Source: an uncultured bacterium (GTDB lineage: Bacteria > Cyanobacteriota > Vampirovibrionia > Gastranaerophilales > Gastranaerophilaceae). From it: a stretch of DNA of 33,299 nucleotides. The DNA lies in NCBI GenBank assembly GCA_902767275.1, contig CACXGY010000081.1, positions 1 through 33,299 on the forward strand. Reading direction: 5' to 3'. This document shows, piece after piece, positions 15,547 through 22,411 of this stretch. Position 1 is the first letter of the stretch, and each line of letters begins with the position of its first letter. Both the position numbers and the translations under genes were made by a program. The notes under the pieces were generated by a model. That model was not told the DNA's origin, searched no databases, and worked only from the letters and a program-made list of their open reading frames with translations.

Positions 15547-16908
15547 ATGAGAGAGAGAATACTTTTATTTTCAATTTTAATAGCCTTATGGACATTTTTG
15601 TATGTATTTCAGTATCATGTAAATACTATTTGGGGATTGGTTATTCTTTTGTGTTTTATGGCTTTATACGGAGTATATACTTCGCTTGCTCTCCAACACA
15701 AAAAGCGTAAGTTAAAAAAACAACCGATAGAGATTAATGAGGGATATAAACCGTTTATATCAATAATGATTCCTGCTCATAATGAAGAATCTGTTATCAT
15801 ACATACAGTTGAAAATATACAAAAACTTGATTATCCAAAGTTTGAAATTATTCTTATTGATGACAGAAGTGAAGATAATACGCTATCTGTAATAAAGACA
15901 TTATCCGAGAAGTACGAAAATGTAAAATACTTAACAAGAGAGCGAGATGCTTTTCCGGGAAAATCTGCCGTATTGAATGATGGCTTTCCTCTTTGTTACG
16001 GAGATGCAGTATTAATTTTTGATGCGGATGCAACAGTAGAACCTGACTTTTTAAATAAGATTGTTCCGAATTTGGAACCTGATGATGTCGGGGCAGTACA
16101 GGCACGGAAGGTTATTCGTAACCACGAAACGAATATATTAACGAAGTGTCAAAATAATGAATACACTCTCGATACATATTTGCAAGTCGGCAGAGATGCC
16201 GTAAAAGGTGCTGTTGAACTCAGAGGAAATGGAGAATTGATTAAACGAGAAGCACTTGTCGATATTAATGGATGGAACAATTATACAATAACTGATGATT
16301 TGGATATGGCAACAAGGCTTCATATTAAAGGCTGGGATATTCGTTATTGTCTGGATGCAGTTGTATACGAAGAAGGCGTTAAATATCTTGTTCCTTTGTT
16401 CAGACAACGCAGAAGATGGTTAGAAGGAACAATAAGACGTTATCTTGAATATTTCTTTGAAGCGATTTTTTCAAAAAAAATGTCTTTACGTGCAAAATTG
16501 GATATGGTGGTATATATAACAGAGTTTATTATGCCGTTGTGGTTTTTATTTGAAATAATTATAAGAACATTTAAACTTTTGACTCAAAGAGGAGATTTAG
16601 TTATACACAATGAAATTATGTCGTCGGCTATATTATCATTTGCTGTTGCATATGGATTTTTTATTGCTATCAGATACAGTTTAAGAAGATATGATAATAT
16701 GAAACGGTGGGAGGCTTTTGTCCAAGCAAGTTACACTGCGATATATATGCTCATTATATGGTTCCCGATGGTGTTATATATTTGTGGTAAGATATTATTC
16801 TTAAAGAAAGATATGCGTTGGGGAAAAACAACTCACGGATTAATCAAAGAAGAAGAAGAAAATATAGAACAGTTACAAAGTCAAGAAAAAGATTTACACG
16901 AGGTTTAG
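15547..16908 (+). CDS. Membrane glycosyltransferase family 2, processive polysaccharide-synthase type
   Basis: 453 residues. Two membrane segments (about 5-22 and 27-48) precede a GT-A catalytic domain: SIMIPAHNEE at 72-81, IILIDDRSEDNT, metal-binding D159-A-D161, acceptor-site T249-D250-D251 and the Q287-R-R-R-W291 motif. C-terminal membrane segments lie near 305-325, 340-365 and 390-415. The QxxRW motif places it with processive enzymes such as cellulose, hyaluronan and poly-GlcNAc synthases. Sugar and product are unknown, and no polysaccharide cluster is nearby. No c-di-GMP-binding PilZ domain is present. The adjoining apt gene begins 4 bases later. Confidence 0.87.
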   Translation: MRERILLFSILIALWTFLYVFQYHVNTIWGLVILLCFMALYGVYTSLALQHKKRKLKKQPIEINEGYKPFISIMIPAHNEESVIIHTVENIQKLDYPKFEIILIDDRSEDNTLSVIKTLSEKYENVKYLTRERDAFPGKSAVLNDGFPLCYGDAVLIFDADATVEPDFLNKIVPNLEPDDVGAVQARKVIRNHETNILTKCQNNEYTLDTYLQVGRDAVKGAVELRGNGELIKREALVDINGWNNYTITDDLDMATRLHIKGWDIRYCLDAVVYEEGVKYLVPLFRQRRRWLEGTIRRYLEYFFEAIFSKKMSLRAKLDMVVYITEFIMPLWFLFEIIIRTFKLLTQRGDLVIHNEIMSSAILSFAVAYGFFIAIRYSLRRYDNMKRWEAFVQASYTAIYMLIIWFPMVLYICGKILFLKKDMRWGKTTHGLIKEEEENIEQLQSQEKDLHEV

Positions 16909-16912
16909 AAAT

Positions 16913-17458
16913 ATGAATATGTTAATTGATGAAATTAAAGATACAATCAGACAAGTACCGAATTTCCCTAAAGAAGGAATTCAGTTTCTTGATATAACAA
17001 CAGGGGTAAAGCATCCTCAAGCATTTAAAGATATGATAGATTATCTTTATGAACAATTTAAAGATAAACATATTGACTATGTTGCAGGAATTGAATCAAG
17101 GGGTTTCGTATTTGGAGCACCTTTGGCATTAAGATTAAATGCCGGTTTTGTAATGATAAGAAAACCTAATAAGTTACCTGCTGAAACAATCAGTGAGTCT
17201 TATGAACTTGAGTATGGTACAGATACAATTCAAATGCATGCAGATGCTATAGAAAAAGGTTCAAATGTTGTTGTAATAGATGATTTGTTGGCGACAGGCG
17301 GAACCGCTACTGCTGCTTGTAATTTGATTAAAAAAGCAGGCGGAAAAGTTGAAGCGGCTGCATTTATAATTGAACTTACACCTCTTAGAGGGGCTGAAAA
17401 AATCAAATCTCAAACAGGGGTTAATGTCGTTTCAATGTTAAAATATGATTTGGACTAA
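16913..17458 (+). CDS. apt: Adenine phosphoribosyltransferase
   Basis: Converts adenine and PRPP to AMP in purine salvage; prs, which makes PRPP, is about 13 kb away in the same window. The 181-residue protein shows the family order: VPNFPKEGIQFLDITT at 15-30, GIESRGFVFG at 59-68, RKPNKLPAET at 83-92 and the PRPP loop VVVIDDLLATGGTA at 119-132 with D123, D124 and T131. GAGG within the end of the glycosyltransferase gene serves as ribosome-binding site, so it is co-transcribed. Its stop codon overlaps, on the other strand, the stop of the convergent 17455-18819 gene. Confidence 0.95.
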   Translation: MNMLIDEIKDTIRQVPNFPKEGIQFLDITTGVKHPQAFKDMIDYLYEQFKDKHIDYVAGIESRGFVFGAPLALRLNAGFVMIRKPNKLPAETISESYELEYGTDTIQMHADAIEKGSNVVVIDDLLATGGTATAACNLIKKAGGKVEAAAFIIELTPLRGAEKIKSQTGVNVVSMLKYDLD

Positions 17459-18819
17459 TTTGGTTGTTGTCCGTTAAAATCTCTCACTCCGAGAACCCAA
17501 TTTTCTGTTTGTTGCATATTCTTTTCGGCGATATCTGTCGGGATTCCGGCATGGTGTATCATTGGGATTAAATATGATGCAGGGTATTCAATCGGCTCAA
17601 ATCTATCATCATCAGTGTCGTTACAAATGAATGACAATTCGCCGTTAGCATCAGTTCTTGCTCCGACAATTGTTATTTCATGACCGCCTTTTATATAATT
17701 ATTTTCATCAGTCATTGTGTATCCGATAATTATATTTTTACCGCTTTTAAGGGTTTCTAAAAGTTGTTCTTTCACAGAATTGTAATCTGTTTCGTATCCG
17801 ACTACTCTTTGATTCTCATCAACTTTTTGATATGTTACCGAAGTAATATTTTTATCTTCAACAACAGATTCAAGGAAGGTTTTTTCAAAATCTATAAGAC
17901 CTCTGTCATCATTTGAAAATTTTCCGCCACGTTTGTCGTTCAGGGTATTATAAGACTGTTGTGAGCCTATATTCATAAAAGTTGATTGCATTAGAACATC
18001 AATTGGTGAACGTTCTAATTCGTCTTGATTACGTTCTTGAATTTGTTCTCTTACTATTGCATATTTATCAGGAGCAATTGTAAGAGTAGCAGTATTAAAA
18101 TCTTTTGCTTCATAAGGGATTTCAAAAGCATTTAATAACCAGATAGCATCCAGTGTTTTTTCGGATAAACTATCTAATTTAATCTCTTTTTTTACAGCCA
18201 TTTGAGGGGATGTTAAACCTTCTGCAAATCTTGCAAACTCTGCAGGATTTCTTGAAGCAAGATTAAATTCTTCGCTCGCTGCAACGCAACACCCTGAAAA
18301 CATATCTGTTAATTCAATATCTGCAACTTTCCTGTCAATTAAATTCTTTGAGTTGTTTGTAATACTGTCTATTACTGATTGCTTGTATTCATCCGGAACA
18401 TCTCCGAATCGTTGAGTTATTGTGAACGGATCTGCTATTGTTTTAAGGGTATGTTTCAACAATATATCAGGATTCATTCCTTCTGCTCTCGGGGTTGAAA
18501 CCATTTTGTACAAATTCTCTAATGTGGTGGATTTGTCATTGGAATCATTTTTTAGTAATGTTCCGTTTTTAAGCACCATATTAAGCATTTTCCTTCCTTC
18601 TTTATCCAGATGTTTTGTTAAGTAATTGTATTCTTTCTTCTCTTCTTTTGTGGATAAAGAGGTTCTAATCCCCATATCAGGAGTTACCCCCTTGAAGGTT
18701 GGAGCAGATGTATAGTGAGTAGTGTGTTCGCTAACAGCAGGTGTTGAGACCTGTTTCTTGATTGTAACAGGATTAACATAAATATTTGGAGTTATGCTGC
18801 TAGAATACCCACTTAACAT
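17455..18819 (-). CDS. Candidate papain-like cysteine peptidase with disordered leader
   Basis: 454 residues. The first ~50 are polar and probably disordered, ending in P40-T-F-K-G44. The rest looks globular. C177/C178 in MFSGCCVAASEEFNLAS, H380 in GGHEITIVGA and N400/D401 in LSFICNDTDDD occur in the Cys, His, Asn order and local pattern of papain-fold peptidases (compare C-x-A-F-S; GHAVxIVGY; NSW). The ~200-residue spacing between Cys and His is normal for that fold. No signal peptide or membrane segment is seen. Family not recognised; the active-site assignment is inference. The gene ends by overlapping the apt stop codon and is divergent from the TOPRIM gene across a 77-base gap. Confidence 0.75.
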   Translation of the reverse strand: MLSGYSSSITPNIYVNPVTIKKQVSTPAVSEHTTHYTSAPTFKGVTPDMGIRTSLSTKEEKKEYNYLTKHLDKEGRKMLNMVLKNGTLLKNDSNDKSTTLENLYKMVSTPRAEGMNPDILLKHTLKTIADPFTITQRFGDVPDEYKQSVIDSITNNSKNLIDRKVADIELTDMFSGCCVAASEEFNLASRNPAEFARFAEGLTSPQMAVKKEIKLDSLSEKTLDAIWLLNAFEIPYEAKDFNTATLTIAPDKYAIVREQIQERNQDELERSPIDVLMQSTFMNIGSQQSYNTLNDKRGGKFSNDDRGLIDFEKTFLESVVEDKNITSVTYQKVDENQRVVGYETDYNSVKEQLLETLKSGKNIIIGYTMTDENNYIKGGHEITIVGARTDANGELSFICNDTDDDRFEPIEYPASYLIPMIHHAGIPTDIAEKNMQQTENWVLGVRDFNGQQPN

Positions 18820-18896
18820 ACCTTTATAAAAACATCGGACTTTAAAAATTTGCCTTTTTGTCGTATATTTATTAATATTTATTAACAGTGGGCGAG

Positions 18897-19868
18897 ATGA
18901 AATTTAAAAAATTATCAAAAGATCAAATAATTATTTCAATAGATAGATTAACTCGATTTAAACCGACGGGGGAGAAGTATTACAGGGTTTTTGAAGATAT
19001 TTTGACAACCGCTTTAACAGAACCTCAATATAAAAAAAGTGATATAAAAAAACTTGAACCTTCTCTTTTAAGAGATATGGCAGTTGAGATTTTTAATTCC
19101 TCATTAAATAGTTGCAAGAATGATGATTTTTCTGTTAACAAAAAATTGTATGAATATGAAAACAGTCTTTTTAAAAATAGTGATGATGTAAAAATTTTGT
19201 TAGATAATAAATTGGATTTTGTATCCGCAGTAATGATGGTTTCAGATGATACAAAAGTTCTTAATTTGAAATGGTTAAAGCATCTTGTATCAGGGGAATC
19301 TTTGTGTGAGTCAAGAGAAATTGACAAATTGCAATTCCCGATTGAAAAAGTTGTTATTGCTGAAGGTATAACAGAAGAAATACTACTTCCGGAGTTTGCA
19401 CGTTTGTGCGGATTTGATTTTGATGAAAATGGTGTAAAGATAATTGCTGCCGGAGGAAAAAATCAAGTCGTAAAATTGTATTATAAACTTTGTGATGAAT
19501 TAAAGTGTCCGATTTTTGTTTTATTGGATAAAGATGCACAAACAAATGAATATTCCATAAACTCAAAACTCAGGCAATGCGATAAAGTTTATTTGCTGGA
19601 TAGCGGAGAATTTGAAGATTTACTTCCTTCTGATTTAATAATAAGAACGATAAATAATGAATTTAAAAATTTTATTACAGTTAATTCTTCTGATTTAAAT
19701 ACAGGAGAATCGACTGTAAAAACATTGGAAGAAATATATAAAGAAAAAGGGTTGCATGAATTTAAAAAAGCCGAATTTGCACAGCGAATAAAACAACAGT
19801 TATTCTCCTTGTCTGATGTTTCTTCTGAATTGTGTAAAATAATAGAAGAAATAAAAACTTTTCAATAA
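18897..19868 (+). CDS. Stand-alone OLD-like TOPRIM domain protein
   Basis: 323 residues from the ATG at 18897; a GTG at 18888 would add MGE, the numbering used here. The N-terminal ~150 residues are helical and unfamiliar. From about 152 a TOPRIM fold follows: VVIAE159-GITE163 (first acidic strand), IIAAGGK191 and IFVLLD214-KD216-A (DxD), then EFEDLLP as seen in OLD-family nucleases. OLD proteins normally join this domain to an ABC ATPase, and none is present in this chain or next door. TOPRIM domains cut or join nucleic acids with Mg2+. A DNA-processing or defence role is possible but not shown. A strong terminator follows. Confidence 0.8.
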   Translation: MKFKKLSKDQIIISIDRLTRFKPTGEKYYRVFEDILTTALTEPQYKKSDIKKLEPSLLRDMAVEIFNSSLNSCKNDDFSVNKKLYEYENSLFKNSDDVKILLDNKLDFVSAVMMVSDDTKVLNLKWLKHLVSGESLCESREIDKLQFPIEKVVIAEGITEEILLPEFARLCGFDFDENGVKIIAAGGKNQVVKLYYKLCDELKCPIFVLLDKDAQTNEYSINSKLRQCDKVYLLDSGEFEDLLPSDLIIRTINNEFKNFITVNSSDLNTGESTVKTLEEIYKEKGLHEFKKAEFAQRIKQQLFSLSDVSSELCKIIEEIKTFQ

Positions 19869-19892
19869 AAAAGGCTCTCCTATGAGCCTTTT
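19869..19892. terminator. Bidirectional terminator between convergent genes
   Basis: AAAAGGCTC at 19869-19877 and GAGCCTTTT at 19884-19892 form a perfect 9-base stem with a 6-base loop, flanked by A and T runs. It can end transcription of both the TOPRIM gene and the 19911-20171 gene. Confidence 0.85.
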
Positions 19893-19910
19893 AGTATATT
19901 GTTTATTTAT

Positions 19911-20171
19911 CTAATCCTGAAAAATTCCGAATACTCTTTCAAATTCTTCTTTTTCCAGTTCTTTATCTTGATCGTACATCATTCCTGATATTTCATATTC
20001 GAGTTCGTCTTTTTCAATATTAGTGACGGATGAAATATCTTTTTGTGTTAATGCTCTAAGATCAGACTCACTGGATGAACCGCTTCCTGAACGGATACGG
20101 CTTGTTATATCTCCTGCATTTGAGAATATGTTGTTGGCACTGCTGTGATGTGAACTGATGTTTTGAACCAT
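19911..20171 (-). CDS. Small Ser-rich protein with degenerate EF-hand-like end
   Basis: 86 residues with AAGGAG before the ATG. The first half is rich in Ser, Asn and Gly and is probably disordered (RSGSGSSSESD). The second half is helical and acidic. The segment MMYDQDKELEKEEF fits an EF-hand loop at positions 3, 5, 8 and 12 but lacks the first Asp, so calcium binding is doubtful. No signal peptide. I do not recognise it. A clear terminator, a good ribosome-binding site and a conserved-looking acidic helix support a real gene. Confidence 0.65.
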   Translation of the reverse strand: MVQNISSHHSSANNIFSNAGDITSRIRSGSGSSSESDLRALTQKDISSVTNIEKDELEYEISGMMYDQDKELEKEEFERVFGIFQD

Positions 20172-20369
20172 TAAGGTTTAAACTCCTTTGCTAAAGCATT
20201 AATATTCATCTCATCTTATATTTACATGAAGTGAATTTATATCTTTGAATTTCAGACAATCTATTTTATTTTACATGTCTTAATATTTTGTGTAAAAATT
20301 TAAAAAAAACGCAAACTTTTTTATTTCAAGATTTATATTATTATGGAATTTAACTTGTAATAATAAAAT

Positions 20370-21371
20370 ATGTTAATACAACCAACAAACAGTTCTATTT
20401 CTAAGCATCCGGCATATAATTATCAAAAAACAAATTATATGCAAAATTCTTATGTGCCGGTTTTTACAGGACATGCAAGGACTGAAAAAGTGTTTAAAAA
20501 AGGAATTAAGCAACTTATAAATCAGACTGCTTTTAACAGAAACCCGCAAACAAAAGATTTTGTTTGTGACTATATTCATAAATATTTTGGTAATAAGGAT
20601 ACAATAAAAATCGTATCGGGCGGTTGTTCTACCGGAGAAGAAGCGGTTACATATTCAATGAAACTTTATGATAGTAGAAAGAAAGTAGAAATTTTAGGGA
20701 TAGACTTGGGTAAAAAGGCGATTGAGAGTGCAAAAAGCAGAAGGTATGTTTTTGAAATCCCATCTAAAAGAGTACGGGTTTTAGACTTTTTTGACACAAT
20801 AGAGGTGTCTCCTTTTTCAGATTCATATTTGGTTTCTGATTCCCCGAAAGGTTTAAATGCGAATGAAAAAATGTTTAAAGCATTATTTAATGAATTTTTC
20901 GAACCAACGTATGAAAAAATTAAAACCCCTTTAATAGAGCGGCTTCAAAATATGTATATACGGCGCACAGGAGCAGAACCTTTGGAAGTAGAAAGAATTG
21001 CGTGTAAATTAAAAGACGGAATGGCTGAAAATTGTCATTTTGTTCAAGGTGATATTCAAGATATAGATAAAATTCTTAACGGAGAAAAAGTGGATGTAAT
21101 ATCTTTTAGTAATGCACTGTATCATTTGACTACACAAACTTATCCGGGAGGATTTCGTATTCCGAAGGATAATTCTGAATCTATTGTCGAAAGTTTAATG
21201 ATTAAATTTAAAAATTGTTTAAACGAGAACGGACTGGTTGTTTTTGGCGAAAACGAAGAACTTCAAATGCTGGATGATAAAACTGTCCCGAAAGTAATGA
21301 AAAAACTTTGTTTTACTCCATTGAACAAAACTGATAAACACGATGCAAATGTTTGGAAAGTTGTAAAGTAG
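20370..21371 (+). CDS. CheR-like SAM-dependent methyltransferase with disordered leader
   Basis: 333 residues. The first ~40 are polar with P30-V-F-T-G34, matching the leader of the 17455-18819 protein. The methyltransferase core begins near 79: IKIVSGGC86-S-T-G-E-E91 (SAM-binding motif I in the CheR form), ILGIDLGKKAIESAK (motif II) and VDVISFSNALYHLT (motif IV region). The N-terminal CheR helical domain is absent, and a long helical insert separates the motifs (about 145-215). No chemotaxis genes are near. Target unknown; a protein carboxyl methyl ester is possible by analogy. No ribosome-binding site is visible. The stop lies in a tandem repeat. Confidence 0.8.
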   Translation: MLIQPTNSSISKHPAYNYQKTNYMQNSYVPVFTGHARTEKVFKKGIKQLINQTAFNRNPQTKDFVCDYIHKYFGNKDTIKIVSGGCSTGEEAVTYSMKLYDSRKKVEILGIDLGKKAIESAKSRRYVFEIPSKRVRVLDFFDTIEVSPFSDSYLVSDSPKGLNANEKMFKALFNEFFEPTYEKIKTPLIERLQNMYIRRTGAEPLEVERIACKLKDGMAENCHFVQGDIQDIDKILNGEKVDVISFSNALYHLTTQTYPGGFRIPKDNSESIVESLMIKFKNCLNENGLVVFGENEELQMLDDKTVPKVMKKLCFTPLNKTDKHDANVWKVVK

Positions 21372-21394
21372 TAAACTAGTAAAGTAGTAAAGTA
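21363..21394 (+). repeat. Four tandem 8-base units GTAAA(G/C)TA
   Basis: Units at 21363, 21371, 21379 and 21387 read GTAAAGTA, GTAAACTA, GTAAAGTA and GTAAAGTA. The stop of the methyltransferase gene (21369-21371) is inside the first two units. Confidence 0.9.
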
Positions 21395-21428
21395 GCAATT
21401 ATTTTAATAAAAAAGACTTATTATTAAT

Positions 21429-22349
21429 ATGGGAATTAGTGCATTTAATTATCCATATAATAGTATAAATATTCAACAGGTCGGCACCATTGATAATTAC
21501 AGAAAAACAATGAGGCATAATAGTACTGTTTTAAATAATGATGTTTTTATCAGAACAAATGCTTCAACAGTGTATTCAAAAAGAGAACTAGAGCGGTTAT
21601 TCCCAAATGGAGAATTAAATAATATATATAATAATATTATTAATGAATATGGATTGGAAAATGTTCCCCAATTAGAATATATATACGATTCAAAGGGTGA
21701 AAATGACTATGCTTCAGCAAATCATATTACTAACAAAATAAAATTAAATTTGGATAATTTATTATCGCCCAATATGTATAAATTTGCGATTGAAAAGAAC
21801 GGAACAAAAACCTTCTGTTATGATGAAGATTTAGACCGTATAAAGATTATAAGAACGACAGATAAAAATGTGTTGAACGAAATTAATGAATATAACAAAT
21901 ATCAGGGTGCGGACAAATCAGAAGCGATTCCGTTAACGGATGATGATAAAAGAAAACTTGTGATATTTACTTTAGCACATGAACTCCGACATTGTTATCA
22001 AAATCAAATTATAAGACATACAGAGGGGTTAGATGGTTTTAAGATGATTGAACTTCAATTAAAAAATAATCCTAATAAGCCTAAAATGAATATGATTGAT
22101 GAAAAAATTATGTATATTAATCTTGAAAAAGAATATGATAAACACCATTCAAAAGATGAAAATACAAAAATGTATACTCAAAATTCAAAAGAAGGAAAGT
22201 TGGCTATTGAATGGTATAATGCAGTTGTTAATTACGTAGATTTTAATAAGGATTATGAGGGTTATAAAAATAATGCAATAGAACTTGATGCGAATAAAAC
22301 TGCTCATCAATATTTAATTAAAAATTACGGAAATTTTAGTGAAAACTAA
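21429..22349 (+). CDS. HELRH zinc-metallopeptidase-like protein
   Basis: 306 residues, no signal peptide or membrane segment. H184-E185-L186-R187-H188 is the zinc motif within IFTLAHELRHCYQNQ. E285 in NAIELDANKTAHQYL is a good third ligand, as in gluzincins with a downstream E-x-D-A helix. The N-terminal ~55 residues (MGISAFNYPYNS...) are polar and look disordered, with MGIS as in other lineage proteins here. A short hydrophobic strand region IYDSKGENDYASANHI lies before the helix, as in typical zincins. No ribosome-binding site is visible. It follows the CheR-like gene by 57 bases. The family is not recognised, and peptidase activity is inferred. Confidence 0.75.
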   Translation: MGISAFNYPYNSINIQQVGTIDNYRKTMRHNSTVLNNDVFIRTNASTVYSKRELERLFPNGELNNIYNNIINEYGLENVPQLEYIYDSKGENDYASANHITNKIKLNLDNLLSPNMYKFAIEKNGTKTFCYDEDLDRIKIIRTTDKNVLNEINEYNKYQGADKSEAIPLTDDDKRKLVIFTLAHELRHCYQNQIIRHTEGLDGFKMIELQLKNNPNKPKMNMIDEKIMYINLEKEYDKHHSKDENTKMYTQNSKEGKLAIEWYNAVVNYVDFNKDYEGYKNNAIELDANKTAHQYLIKNYGNFSEN

Positions 22350-22411
22350 ATAAAAATTGTTACATTATATTTATCACTTGCCAAAACTGTAATTGTTGTT
22401 ACGATATAATT

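Noticed and set aside
15498-15710. Plus-strand frame overlapping the glycosyltransferase start
   Set aside because: It begins inside the promoter spacer and overlaps a well-supported gene in another frame.
19911-20171. True EF-hand calcium protein
   Set aside because: The first loop position is not acidic and only one partial loop exists, so calcium binding is not claimed.
21363-21394. CRISPR-like repeat array
   Set aside because: The units are 8 bases with no spacers, so it is a simple tandem repeat.
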